Origin: Sabethes cyaneus
Lineage: Eukaryota; Arthropoda; Insecta; Diptera; Culicidae
Direction of reading: 5' to 3'
Length of the DNA: 64,000 nt
Assembly: GCF_943734655.1 (NCBI RefSeq)
Contig: NC_071354.1
Coordinates: forward strand, 177,850,411 to 177,914,410
Below are positions 33,420 to 45,293 of this stretch, in pieces (positions within the stretch are counted from its first letter, which is position 1; every line of letters starts with the position of its first letter). Below the pieces are notes generated by a model. The model was given only the letters and a program-made list of their open reading frames with translations, was not told where the DNA came from and did no database searches. A program made the position numbers and the translations under genes.

Positions 33420-36356
33420 TGCAGATTACGCAACTAAACTTGAATTACTGCCACGCGGCCCAGCAGCTGTTGTACCAAGCAGTTACTGAGTCGTTGACGG
33501 ACATTGCCATCATCTCGGGCCCATACCGCATCCCTGCCGGAAACGGTAATTGGGTCTCGTCTATATGGACGACAAGCAGGTTCCCGGTTCAAGAGGTTGT
33601 GTCAACCGCAGAAGACGGATTTGCGGTTGCCAAAATGTGTGGAGTGTTCTAGTACAGCTGTTATGCTCCGCCGAGTTGGGATGGTAGACCAAGTATCAGT
33701 CGTGCTGACTGGTATAAGGCCGGTGGTTGTGGCGGGCGACTTCAACACTTGGGCGGTAGAGTGGAGAAGCCGTCGCACGAACCATAGGGATCGGATTCTG
33801 CTTGGGGCTCTGGCAAAACTCAACGTAGACCTGGTCAACGTCGGCACCACAAGTACCTTCAGTAGGAATGGTGCAGAGTCTATAATCGACGTGACATTCG
33901 GCAGTCCTGGACTGATAGGAGACCGGAGGGTAGACAATGGCTACACTCACAGTGACCATCAGGCAGTCCACTATTGTGTCGGTCAGATAATGAGGCGGCA
34001 GGCGGTATGTAGAGGCAACACTCCAACCACTTGCGGATGGAAGACGTCATACTTCGATTCCGAAGTATTTGTGGAAGCGATCCGAAGAGAGTGCGGTGAT
34101 CGCGATATGCCCGATCCGAACGCTGATCATTTGGTTGAGGTACTGTCGCTAGAATGTGACGCTACCATGCCTAGGAAAGGTCGTCCTAGGTATGGTAGGT
34201 CACGGGCTTACTGGTGGGCAGAAAAAAATTGTGGAACTGCGCGGAGCGTGTTTTCGTGCGAGGAGAATTATACAGAGCTCGTTCGGACGAAGGCAGGGCA
34301 GAATGTCGAGTAGCACTTGTTGCTGCACTCGCAGCGCTTAAGAATGCAATAAAAGCTAGCAAGCCGGCCTGCTTTGAAAAATTATGTGCTAGTGCCAATG
34401 CGAACCCGTGGGCTGATGCCTACAGGGTCGTAATGGCAAAGACCAAGGGCGTAATGGCGCCCGCAGAGCGATCGTCAGAGATGCTGGAACGGATCATCGA
34501 GGGCCTCTTTCCGCGCCACGAGCCAAGGCCCTGGCCTAAGACCGCTGAGTCATCCCACGGCCGACGTTCCAGTATCTCAGACCATAGCGTAGGATGGTTG
34601 GCCTCCATGCCGAACATTCAAAGTAACGTGGGCGACTGCAGTATAAAAGTTGGGGAGGAAGCGACGGTTACGAACGAGGAACTCATTGAGATCGCTAAAT
34701 CCCTAAAGGTGAGCAAGGCACCGGGGCCAGACGGAATCCCGAATATGACCATTAAAGTGGCTATTCTAGATGCTCCCGAATTATTCGGGGCAGTAATGAG
34801 TAGATGCTTGGGAGATGGCCCCTTCCCGGACAGATGGAAGCGACAGAACCTCGTGCTGTTGCCGAAGCCGGGAAAACCTCCGGGTGTCCCCTCGTCATAT
34901 AGGCCGATCTATCTGCTCGATACTGCCGGCAAAGTGCTGGAGAGGGTTATCCTTAACAGACTAGTACAGTACACGGAGGGTACGAACGGTCTGTCAAGGA
35001 ACCAATTCGGCTTCCGAAAAGATAAATCTACGGTGGATGCCATCTTGTCTGTTACTAAGACAGCCGAGGTAGCAATCCAGCGCAAGAGGACAGGTATCCG
35101 CTATTGCGCAGTTGTCGCGCTCGACGTGAGAAATACGTTTAATAGCGCTAGCTGGGACTCAGCCAGCTGGGACATAGCCAACTCGCTTCGGAGCGTCCAA
35201 GTACCGGTGTCGCTGTACAGGATTCTGGAAAAATATTTCCAGAATCGTGTGCTATGCTACAACACGGAGGAGGGTAAGAAGTGCGTTCCAACCACCGCAG
35301 GGGTTCCGCAAGGTTCCATACTGGACCCGGTATTGTGGAACGTCATGTAAGACGAGGTGTTGAAGCTAAAGTTCCCAGTAGGGGTTGTGATTGTCGGTGT
35401 CAGAGAGGTTGAGTTGACGGCTGCCCACTCTATAAGCATTGTTGAAGATTGGATGCGCTCCAGGAAACTGGAGCTAGTGCTTCATAAAACGGAGGTAATC
35501 GTGGTGAACAACCGCAAATCGGTGCAGCAAGCAAATATCAGTGTCGAGGACTGCACTATTTCGTCAACACGGTCCTTAAAACTCCTGGGAGTCATGGTCG
35601 ACGACAAGTTCAAGTTCGGGAGCCATGTCGACTATGCGTGCAAGAAGGCTTTCACAGCTATTCCGACATTGTCTCATATGATGTCAAATAGCTCTACGGT
35701 ATATGGCAGCAAGCGAAGGCTATTAGCCAACGTGGTCCAGTCCATACTCAGGTATGGCGGGCAGGGGTGGTCATCGGCGTTAGGTACCAAAAACTATCTA
35801 GCTAAGCTGGAAAGCATCTATCGTCTCATGTGCTTGAGAGTGGCGAGTGCGTATCGCATAGTTTTACATGACGCAATCTGCGTCTTAGCGGGTATGATGC
35901 CTATTGGCATCATCATTAGCGAGGACGTAGAGTACTTCAACCAACGTGGAACTAGATGCATAAGGAGTACCACAAGATCGGACTCGATGACCACATGGCA
36001 GCGGGCACAGATTCTGTCAGCGCATGGTTGTTTTAGACAGTAGCTGCACAAGTTCGGGTTCGGAGTCCCCCGCGTGTCCCGAATGCGCGGAAGTAGAGAA
36101 AACTGCAGATCATGCTTTCTTCATATATCGTTTCGCGGGCGCGAGAAGCAACATGATGGCAGTGAGCGGTCAGGACACTACTCCGGATAACTTAGTCCAA
36201 AGGATGTGTTCCAGCTCGGACGTCTGGGGAGCGGTCAACGCGGCTGCTACCCAGGTTGTACTTGAGCTACAAAACCGCTGGAGAGCCGATGAACGGCGAA
36301 TAAACCGCCCAACTACTAGAGAGTGCGTTAAGCACAATAGCCCTTTCCTGAAGTAA
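33410..36356 (+). pseudogene. R1-like ORF2, endonuclease and reverse transcriptase, broken
   Basis: The start MDVVQITQLNLNYCHAAQQL is followed by a frameshift near 33650. The endonuclease part continues (VVVAGDFNTWAVEWRS; DVTFGSPG; YTHSDHQAV). A second shift near 34250 leads to the RT core at 34214-35350 (KAPGPDGIP, LLPKPGKPPGVPSSYRP, FGFRKDKSTVDA, AGVPQGSILDPVLWN). A TAA follows at 35348-35350, then 35357-36043. Compared with the minus-strand copy, the catalytic motif FADD and about nine more residues are deleted near 35395. A 12-nt duplication (ASWDSASWD) lies at 35150, and part of the C-terminal domain is missing near 36007. The zinc-knuckle remnant CPECAEVEKTADH is at 36080. It cannot encode an active enzyme. 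Confidence 0.82.
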
Positions 36357-36530
36357 TACCGGTGCCAGGGGGATTGAGGCTGGAGACTCGAATATGGTTT
36401 CAGTGGGTCTGGATCCTTGCGCCCCATTAGGGGGGTCGGGATACCAAAGTTGTCTTCTCAGGTGTTAGATAGTACCGTAACTTCTAAGGTGCTCAGCAGA
36501 TTTCCCTACTCGTAAAAAAGGCATTGCTAC

Positions 36531-37624
36531 TGTGTGAAAATAATTTCTATTTTGTAAATTTTGTAAAAGTTATGATACAATTCCGTTGTTTAGATATTCA
36601 AATTTCAATTAACAAAATATTTACACATTCTTCGCTTTTTCGCAGGTGCGGTTGAAAAATCACGCAGGTGTTTCCTATTTTTTAGCTTGCCAATTCGTTA
36701 CATACGAATCAATTTCTTTATCGTTTGAAACTCTGTTTAATGCCAAACCTCGACGTACTTTATCTTTATTTATAATTAATTAATCAATAATGTTTGAGAA
36801 ATGCTTCTTTTACTCTTCACCACATTCTAGACAGAAACTATACAACTCATATGTTTTTCATTTTGTCGAGACAGTTACCATTTAACGTTGTTTGTAATCC
36901 CATCATAGAAACCGTCTCAAAATGCAATGCGAGTAAGGTCAAAGTGTGGTGCAATTTTAGGAACAATTATATTACGATTCATTTTTTCTTTGCGACTCTG
37001 GCATAGTGGCATGACATAATAACTGCACCTATATTGCGGTCACAGAAACATCGAAACACCACCCATCAGAACGATATTACGTGCTGCTCTGCAAATCCTT
37101 TTGAATTATGACCACTCGACGGTATCAACGTACTACAAGAACCAGCCAACCATTTCAATTAAATAAGGTAAAAGACCCTTTAATGGGTCCGAATCATCTA
37201 TACTATTTCAGGTCACTACAGGTTTATACGAAATGGTATTCAGGTGCACGTCTAAGTGCATCGGCTGGGTCATCAACATTATACGACCAACTGACTTATC
37301 AGACAGTGATTAAGAGCCCAGAACAGCTTGACCATGGTTGTCCCGCTGTTTCACTAGGGACAAACCAATTTAGTTGCATTCATTTCTGCAATCCCAAAAG
37401 TACGACTAAGTTTAAGACTGGCCGGAATACGTTGCAATGAAACACAGGGTATCAGGTCTTTACGTAAATGCACTAGTGGATTGCGACCGTTTCCGGTAGA
37501 TGGGCTTTAGCTGGCTTTGCTTCTCGAAGCTAGAATCCCAGGTTGAAGCGTCGAATTTAACAGTAAGTTGGACACGGCATTATAAAACATAACTATATAA
37601 AGTTATAGATTGTAAAGCATTTAC
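36531..37624. other. AT-rich intergenic sequence
   Basis: An open frame at 37108-37440 has no family resemblance and low likelihood of being coding. Nothing else is recognised. Confidence 0.4.
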
Positions 37625-37803
37625 CTAACAGCAATTTCACCTGTTTCAAGCGCACACCAAAGGCAGGTGTGTCCTTCAGCTGACTGGTGACCATCATTTT
37701 TCCTTCGTGGATTTCTCTTTTCTGCTTCGGTGGCTGCAGTGGAAAACAAATAACAAATAACTGCTAAACTAGCGAGTGACCGGTGCCACCTGGAAAGCGG
37801 CAT
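37625..37803 (-). CDS. candidate first coding exon of a secreted protein
   Basis: Minus-strand ATG at 37803 opens 59 codons ending at donor TTAG|GTAAAT (last exon base 37625, phase 2). The start MPLSRWHRSLASLAVICYLF is a convincing signal peptide with probable cleavage after STAA. A charged stretch (EKRNPRRKND) follows, then HTCLWCALETGEIAV with a Cys-x2-Cys. A Lys-Arg pair early in the mature part could be a processing site. Downstream exons were not found; they may lie beyond the R1-like element or outside the window. No family is recognised. Confidence 0.4.
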
Positions 37804-39040
37804 TACACTGCCCGGTACATATCCGGTATCGGCCAGTAGCTTTTACTCCTGTGTGCTCTGTACCTATAGGTTGTCGCTATTATAGAGAGCTGCCGGCTGA
37901 AGCGTAAGTCACGGAGCAGTGATTTATCGGTGCCAGCGCTCGTTTTCACTGGTGGGGATAGTTTTTCACTACAAGGATAAAAAATGACATACTGCAGTCC
38001 ACCGCATGGAATGTTGTGCGACATATGATGCTTCATTATTTTTTTTGTTTGTCGAGTCGAGTAAATAATTTATTTACATCATGATTCAATTTTCACTTAT
38101 GGTATTTTCGGTCATTTTTCCCCAACGATTGCGGGTAAATATGCGCAACATTTAGGGGACATCAATTATTTGCTACTTATTATCAACTGTTATTTATTAC
38201 TTTAACAGGGAAATCACACTGGCTAGTTTTAAGATATTTTAAATGATTTAAAATTGAAAAGGTTGTCATTGAGTTTTCGTATTTCAAAAGCAGTTATTAT
38301 GCTCGAAATAATAATTCGGTACATGAAAATATCTTCGTTGAGCTCTACTAGACAAAGAGAATGCATTGGATATATTTTCATATGTATAGAATTTAAGCAT
38401 GAAAACTGCTTTTGAAATCCTGAAAGTTAATGACGAAGGCTTGAACCTCAATGTGACGTTATTACTACCTCATACGAAGCAATAAATTTGCCTTTATGTT
38501 TCACATTATTTTGCTAGGTACAGTCAAAAGTGCAAAGGTAGCATAAAAATTACACCTGCCATTCATTAAAACAGTCGTGCAGATTGTGTGGGCTCAGTTC
38601 CAAATAGTCATGCAACGTGGATGGCTTGAAAAGCGTAGAAGTTAGTATACACTAAAAGTTTCTTTAGACTGCTCCCGTTTGGTTTCCATTTCGCTATTAC
38701 TACTTTTCTCAGTCAATTGTACACTAATATCTACATAGTAATGTTTACTTATTTAAATTGAAATGCAATGGCCAGAGTGCATGCAATAGTCATGAATCGC
38801 ATTCGCCTTACTCGACACGCAACTTTATTGTGCGGAAAATGTCAGGATAAATAACTGCTAAAAATTGCACGAGTATTACTTGCTCGGCGAAATTACATGT
38901 CACGAAGGACGGGGCTCTTGGCACTAGAATTTTCCCCATGCACGTGACAAAACGTTTCATTTGCAGCTGTGGCGCATATGCGCCATTAATGAATTGAGAA
39001 AATGTAAAATGTAACGAAACCAAATTAAATATTCATTTCG
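37804..39040. other. AT-rich intergenic sequence with a short inverted repeat
   Basis: ATTTCAAAAGCAGTT (about 38281) and AACTGCTTTTGAAAT (about 38403) are inverted, 120 bp apart, possibly a decayed MITE. No gene is recognised. Confidence 0.4.
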
Positions 39041-39049
39041 ATAAAGGCA

Positions 39050-39130
39050 TATATAACCAGACCACTTCAACATTCCAATATGTGCGGTCATATAAAAAGC
39101 TCTTCTCTCTTCCTGAGCGTACGTTTCAGT
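39050..39130 (+). promoter_or_regulatory. core promoter of the 39249 peptide gene
   Basis: Two TATA-type boxes are present, TATATAA at 39050-39056 and TATAAAA at 39091-39097. An arthropod initiator-like TCAGT is at 39126-39130. The second TATA box to initiator A spacing (37 nt) is a little longer than the typical 30-31, so the true start could lie a few bases upstream. The pair is 120-160 bp upstream of the ATG. Confidence 0.45.
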
Positions 39131-39248
39131 AGGTTCCCAAGTTTGCTAGCAAAGGCACGGTTCAAAAGTTTGAATTGTTCAATTACCGCCAACAATTGCG
39201 TAGGCAATATAATTGTTTTAAGACGAACTTCGAACTCTATTAAGTCGA

Positions 39249-39578
39249 ATGCAAAGTTTCCGACTTGCCCTGTCACAGCGCTCTCGACAGCCTGCGGTGA
39301 TGCTTTTGCTTTTGGTGCTACTGGTGATACAGCATTGTGCCACGATTCTTGCCGAGGAGCAAACGGAAGTGCAGCAACCCACTACGACCCCAGCAGCAGC
39401 ATTACCGGCAAAGGACAATGCAGGACAGCGTCTCCCAAAGCAGCAGCTGTCGCCAATCGAGCAACTTGCGGTTTTGTCTAAAAATGGAATTTCTTTCGCC
39501 GGAACCGTTTGGGACACCTTTATGAATCTGGGACAGGAAGCGACGAGACGTTTCTTTACTGGACTCCAGTTGGGGTGA
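39249..39578 (+). CDS. small secreted protein, possible amidated-peptide precursor
   Basis: 109 residues in a single exon. An in-frame TAA about 30 nt upstream makes ATG 39249 the first usable start. Residues 1-36 form a signal region: a basic N-terminus, then the hydrophobic core VMLLLLVLLVIQHCATILA. The mature part begins EEQTEVQQPTTTPAAA (Thr/Pro/Ala-rich). It continues with a probably helical segment (SPIEQLAVLSKNGISFAGTV), then ends QEATRR-FFTGLQLG-stop. Arg-Arg followed by a short peptide with a C-terminal Gly is the layout for prohormone-convertase cleavage and amidation, predicting FFTGLQL-amide. There are no cysteines in the mature part. A TATA-type promoter lies upstream; ATTAAA at 39663 may end the message. 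I do not recognise the family; it could instead be a small secreted immune or structural peptide. Confidence 0.6.
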   Translation: MQSFRLALSQRSRQPAVMLLLLVLLVIQHCATILAEEQTEVQQPTTTPAAALPAKDNAGQRLPKQQLSPIEQLAVLSKNGISFAGTVWDTFMNLGQEATRRFFTGLQLG

Positions 39579-39669
39579 AAAGTTACGGTGCTATCGCTTT
39601 GTACAGGATTATGTTCTTTAGGGGTGGAGTTATGTTCTTTATCAGTGAACTATGAACTTATATATTAAA

Positions 39670-41099
39670 CTAGCTGACCCGACAAACTTCGTATTGCCAC
39701 AAATTAAACTGTGTTGTACATAAATCGTGAATCTAGGATGACCTTTGTCACAATCTTGAGTTTTGCAAGTTTCTGGGGAGTTCATGGGTGTTTTAATATA
39801 CAAATTTTCCTCACAGTAAAGCAGAAAACAACTCCCCTCATTGCTAAGCCTGATGAAATAAAGCGGATAGCATTTAAATATTCGCCATCATTACACACCA
39901 TTTCGTCAAATACCATTCTCGGTTGACCATAACGCGGAATATAGAGTTTCGCAGAATACCATTTCGCGAAAAACCTTACGTGGGATGTACAATTTCACGG
40001 AAAATCTTTTCGTAGAAAGTACCATTTCGCAGGGGTGACCCAACTGAAGGAAAGTAATAGAGGTCAGTAGATCTAGGAAAATAAATAAACCTAGATAGAG
40101 GTGATCTCTACGGATGGCTTCCCCCTGCAGTGGCCGGCGCTTCCGACGGCAGGTCGTCGGCAACACTCGCGGCCTGTGGCCGTCTTGCGCTGAATTATCT
40201 AATGTTACTATTGATAGTTTTTGGTGGTCTTGTTATTGATTAATGTTTTATGAAAGAGTCTAAAATTTCTCGACTTCGATTAGTTTTTGAGTTACGGAAA
40301 TATTTCTGTTTTATTTGTATGAGAGTCCTTATTCCCCTACCACAGGGGTGAGGGGTCTCAAATCATCATTAAAAAAATTCCTGCCTCTAAAACCCCCAAC
40401 ATGCCAAATTTGGTTCCATTTGCTTGATTACTTCTCGAGTTATGAGGAAATTTGTATTTCATTTGTATGGGAACCCCCCTCCTAAAAATATAAGGGGTCC
40501 TAATTCATTACAGAAAAAATTCATGTCTTCAAAAACACGCACATTCCAAATATGGTTCCATTTGCTTGATTAGTTCTCGAATTATGAGGAAATTTGTATT
40601 TCATTTGTATGGGAGCCCCCCCCCCCCTGGTAAGGGGTCTCAATTCATCATAGAAAAAATTCATGCCTCCAAAAACACCCACATGTAAAATTTTGTTCCG
40701 TTTGCTTGATTAGTTCTCGAGTTATGCAGAAATTTGTGTTTCATTTGTATGGGAGCCTCCCCTCTTAGTGGGGGGAGGGGTCTCTAACCATCATAAGAAC
40801 CTTCCCTGGCACCGAAAACCCCTACATGCAAATTTTTACTCCGATCGGTTCAGTAGTTTTCGATTCTATAAGGAACATTCGGACAGACAGACAGAAATCC
40901 ATTTTATAGGTATAGATTTGTATGGGAGCCCCCCACTCTTATTGGGGGGAGGGATCTCTAACCATCATAAGAACCTTCCCTGGCACCGCAAGCCCCTACA
41001 TGCAAATTTTCACTCCGATCGGTTCAGTAGTTTTCGATTCTATGAGGAACATAGGGACAGACAAACAGACAGACAGAAATCTATTTTTATAGGTATAGA
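39670..41099 (-). mobile_element. non-autonomous Helitron-like element (reverse orientation)
   Basis: On the plus strand it begins CTAGCTGACCCGACAAACTTCG (the inverted 3' end) at 39670 and ends near 41099 with TTTTTATAGGTATAGA (the inverted 5' end). The tandem units (about 40320-40900) match those at 2300-3100. The 5'-terminal module is duplicated (40740-40915 and 40920-41099). The GC-rich 3' block is at 40110-40190. Between it and the 3' end this copy has about 370 extra bases, including an array of ATTTCGC words at 39895-40035. Confidence 0.6.
39895..40040. repeat. imperfect array of (A)CCATTTCGC words inside the Helitron-like copy
   Basis: Words such as AGTTTCGCAGAATACC, ATTTCGCGAAAAACC, ATTTCACGGAAAATC and CCATTTCGCAGG follow each other at roughly 25-35 bp spacing. 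No coding sequence. It is absent from the copy at 2202-3377. Confidence 0.45.
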
Positions 41100-41719
41100 A
41101 GATTATGCAAAGTTTGCGTTTTTTTTTCAATTTGAATTTAATTTTTTAATGTGTTTACATAATTACATACATATTTACTGTTGAAATCAAAACATTTAAT
41201 TGGATTACCAACAAACACCGAAGCTGAATTAAAATGCTACTGATTAGGTTACAGCTGATTTAACTCTGAATACAGACGCTGAATAAATTTAAGCAAAGGC
41301 CTCTGTATTCTACAAGTGTTTAGGTAGCCAACGAATGCGCTGCAAATCAGCTACTTTACATAATAGTGTCACGAGCAGAATAGACGCATCTTCAACCTCT
41401 CCACAACCCGTCAATATTCTCAATAATTGTGCTATACTAGCTAAATAAACGATTTGCCATCTTATTAATAAACCCTCCCAAGAAACATTTATGCGCTGAT
41501 TAAACATTCTAGCAGCCGTTATTATTCAGCCATAGCTTATGAATACGCATCGAATAAAATTTATGTAAACAATTTTACAATAGTTTCAGCCGAAATTGAA
41601 GAACCTATGAAACCTATTTCACTTGTTACACTTGTTAAGCAGTTATATAGCCCTTTATATAACTTATGTGCGTCTTGTTTCCAGCTTTGCGCAAATTGGT
41701 CATTTAAAAACTCGCAAAA
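41100..41719. other. AT-rich spacer
   Basis: No gene; repeated TGAATAAATT / CAGCTGATTT words suggest old repeat sequence. Confidence 0.35.
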
Positions 41720-41946
41720 GCCTCTATTGAGCTCCATTGTAGGTTCGAAAGCAGGTATTAGCAAGCCCGAAGCTTGATAAAATCGCCAGATTTAGATGTT
41801 TAAGAGCTGAAAAAAGGTTTTTATTTCTAAAACTAAACCATGGTTCAGCCACAGGTTGAATAAATTCAGCTATAAAAGCGTTTGAACAGCTTGAAATTGT
41901 TACTTGGGCAGCTACTTTCAAAGCTGCAATGGAGCTTAATAGAGGC
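41720..41946. mobile_element. MITE-like inverted repeat
   Basis: GCCTCTATTGAGCTCCATTG (41720-41739) is inverted as CAATGGAGCTTAATAGAGGC (41927-41946). Similarity continues inward to about 35 nt (GTTCGAAAGCAG / CTACTTTCAAAG). Length 227 bp; no clear target duplication. Confidence 0.5.
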
Positions 41947-42059
41947 GGTAGCTTGAGTAATTTTCATGAATTACGTTGAAACTATATTTATTCGAGTGAG
42001 CTTTTCATACCAACTGGTTGCATAACAGCTCTCTCAAGCTCCCACTTGGCGCCTCCACG

Positions 42060-45000
42060 CATATCTAAGTCAAATGATGACGTTCGATAGCCTTACCCGG
42101 AAATGCTTCATGTACTTACTGAAGCAGCTAAGCTAGGAGGTGCGAACGAGAGCGCCTGTTCTCCAGGTGAGGGGCGGCTCACACAGCGTCTGTCTCGAAA
42201 CGGGCGGCTGAATATGAAATGCTGTATCCCGCAAGCTGTACCTAAGATGGCAGACCCATCAGCGGGATGTTGGTCTCGCGACCCCGGTGAGGTAGTATAC
42301 CGAAAGCTCAATTACCACGAACAACGAAGGAAGAAATTCAGGACGGAACAATTGGTATAGGCAAGGGCCAAGGAAACGATTAAGGGATAATGATTGGAAA
42401 CTTTGGAAACCGGCACGGGCTGGCTTGCTTGCTCGAGAGCTGTATCAACTTGGAGTGGAGAACGCTGCTATTCAGCAAGTTCGGTGGCCAAATTCCGGAG
42501 AAAGGGAGTTCTGTGCAATAGACCTTATTGCAGGCACTTCTTTCAAGTACCACATCTACTACAGTGGCGGTAAAAAAGCAGAACATAGAGTCGGTTTCGT
42601 AGTGTTGGGAAAACAAAAGCAACGAGTTATCCGGTGGAGGCCCGTAGATGACCGTATATGCGTGTTGAGGATTAAGGGCAAATTCTTCAACTACAGCCTA
42701 ATCAACTTATACGCACCGACAAATGTTAAATACGATGATGCTAAGGACGAGTTTTACAACAGGCTTGAGAGGACTCACGGAGAGTGCTCAAAACACGACG
42801 TGAAAATCATCATCGGAGATTCAAACGCGCAGATCGGGAGGGAGGAATTCTTCCGTCCAGTCATTGAAGGACATAGCCTTCATCTGTCGACAAATGATAA
42901 CGGACTGAGGCTCATAAATTTTGCCGCGGTCAGAGGAATGGCCATCTGTAGCACCCACTTTCCACGTTTGAATATTCGGAAACCCACCTGGAGGCATCCA
43001 AATGTATCCAAATCTAGCTCTCAGATCGATCATGTCTTGATTGACGGTCGACACTTTTCGGATGTTATCGGTCTTTTCGGGGACCAAATATCGACTCAGA
43101 CCACTATCTCGTAGTGAGTAAGATTCGCGCAAGGCTGTCGAACACGGCAAAAGCTCGCACTGAGAGGACGCTGCGTTTCAACATCCAGCGGTTAACGGCA
43201 GACGGCGTAGCAGTGGAGTACGCCAGGAAGCTTGATCAGCGAATCGCAGAACAGCAGGTAGAAGGAGAAGATATAAATGGGCTGTGGAGGAACATCCATG
43301 GTGCCATCGTAACAGTTGCGAGAGAGGTGGTAGGCATGACGCGTGGAAGACAGTGTAACAGCTGGTTTGATGCCGAATGCCAGAGACTGACAGATGAAAA
43401 GAACCAGGCCAGAAGTCTCGTGCTCACTGCGGCAACGCGTCAAAAGAGAGAGAGATACAGAGAGACTAGAGCTGCGGCAAAAAGAATCCGTCGTCTAAAG
43501 AAACGCGAGTACGAGGAGCACATGCTCGCCGGCGCAGAGGAGCGATACGCCAGCAACGACACATGGAATTTCTATAAAACGGTGAGATGCAGGAATTGCC
43601 ATGCCATGCCTGTGATGTGCAATGATAGTGCTGGCAACCTGCTTACCGGCAAAACGGCGGTAGCAGCCAGGTGGAAGGAGCACTTTCAGACACTGTTGAA
43701 TGGAGAGGTAAATGCGGAGGTCAGCAGGGAAGGATAGGAATTGTAAACGATGGTCAAGCACAGGAGGAGGTTAAAAAGGCAATCAGTGAGCTGAAAAACG
43801 GCAAGGCTAGCCGGAAGGACGGTATCCCTGCTGAACTTCTAAAAGCGGGGAGCGAGCGGCTGTACGAAGCAATCCACCGGATCATTGTCAGGATCTGGGA
43901 GGAAGAACAAATGCCGGAGGCGTGGTTGGATGGCCTCATTTGCCCAATTTTAAAAAAGGGACATGTAAAACCTATCGAGGAATTACATTGCTCAATTCTG
44001 CCTACAAGGTGCTTTCCCGTATCCTGTTCTACAGACTGAGACCGTTAACGGAGTCCTTCGTCGGCGAGTACCAAGCTGGTTTTCATGAGGGTCGCTCCAC
44101 GACGGATCAGATGTTTACCCTGCGTCAGTTGCTAGACAAGTTTCGGAAGTACAACTTGCAGACACACCTATTGTTTGTTGGATTTTAAAGCGGCGTACGA
44201 TTCAGTTAAATGAAATGAGCTGTGGCAGATAATGCTAGAACATGGTTTTCCGACGAAACTAGTTACGCTGATTGGTGCGACGCTGGACGGATCCAAATCA
44301 TGCGTTAGAATAGCGGGTGAGACCTCAGCTGCTTTCGTGACGTTGGATGGACTGAAGCAAGGGGATGCACTCTCTAACCTGCTATTCAACATTGCTTTGG
44401 AAGGTGCATTACGAAGGACAAACGTGAAAAGGCTGGAACTATCATAACGAAATCTCACATGCTTCTCGGTTTTGCGGATGACGTCGATATCATCGGAATC
44501 ATCCGTAGAGCAGTGGAAGAGGGCTTTAGGCTTTTTAAAAGGGAAGCGGCGAGATTGGGACTTACCATTAACACCGCCAAAACGAAGTACATGGTTGCTG
44601 GTAGGGAACTTGGCAGCCCAAGTGGTGTTGGTGCCGAGGTGGAGTTCGAATGATATAAAGAAGTGGAGGAATTTATATACCTTGATACATTCGTGACATG
44701 TGACAACGATGTACGCCGCGAAGTGAAACGACGAGTTGCAGCCGCGAATCGGGCTTTCTACGGATTACGTAGCCAGCTGAAGTCCCGTAGTTTGCAAATT
44801 TGCACAAAACTGGCGCTCTACAGAACACTAATCCTCCCGGTGGCCCTTTACGGACACGAATCTTGGCCGCTAAAGGAAGCTGATCGGCGAGTACTTGGGG
44901 TTTTTGAGCGCAAAATTCTGCGATCTGTATTTGGTGGCAAAATGGAAAATGGAGTGTGGCGCAGACGTATGAATCACGAGCTTTACCAAGTATACAACTA

Positions 45001-45293
45001 TACTGATATAGTGAAGGTAGTGCAATGTGGCAGGCTGCGGTGGGCTGGACACGTGACCAGAATGCCCGACGAAAGAGTAGTCAAAACGAGTTTCAGCAGA
45101 GAACCAGGAAGAGGCTGAGACTCCGAGGCAGACCCCGCCCCCCGTGGGTGTGTGCTGTCGAAGACGACGCACGTTCAGCTGGTGTTCGTGGGGATTGGAG
45201 AACGGCAGCCCAGGACCGACGGTACTGAAGGACCATAATTCGTTCGGTGCAGGATCGGTAACGGACCGTTGTCACTAAAGTAAAGTAAGTAAT
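42060..45293 (+). pseudogene. RTE-like non-LTR retrotransposon, nearly complete, frameshifted
   Basis: The 5' UTR (about 42060-42390) contains AAGATGGCAGACCCATCAG. A single long ORF is broken into at least seven pieces. The endonuclease is at 42390-43114 (ARELYQLGVENAAIQQVRWP, IIIGDSNAQIGREEFF, SSQIDHVLIDGRHFSDVIGL). A basic linker is at 43114-43737 (WFDAECQRLTDEKNQAR, NFYKTVRCRNC). RT lies at 43740-44660 (ELKNGKASRKDGIPAELL, YQAGFHEGRSTTDQMF, LKQGDALSNLLFNIALEGAL, LLGFADDVDIIG). The thumb and tail are at 44663-45228 (DNDVRREVKRRVAAANRAF, FERKILRSVFGGK, RWAGHVTRMPDERV). The 3' end is ACTAAAGTAAAGTAAG, a short tandem repeat rather than poly(A), as in RTE elements. Catalytic FADD is intact but frames are not. 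Confidence 0.8.

Larger units (their letters stand above)
32260..36530 (+). mobile_element. R1-like non-LTR retrotransposon, near full length, inactive
   Basis: A 5' UTR (32260-32591; its start resembles 51895-52020) precedes ORF1 (32592-33419) and ORF2 (33410-36356), and the 3' UTR ends CCCTACTCGTAAAAAA at about 36521. ORF2's ATG overlaps the end of ORF1. The reading frames are broken by stops, frameshifts and deletions. R1-clade elements integrate by target-primed reverse transcription. This copy is not in rDNA, so it is an R1-related family with other targets. Confidence 0.78.

Noticed and set aside
37108..37440. 110-codon plus-strand frame
   Set aside because: No signal peptide, domain or splice context; reads like random sequence.
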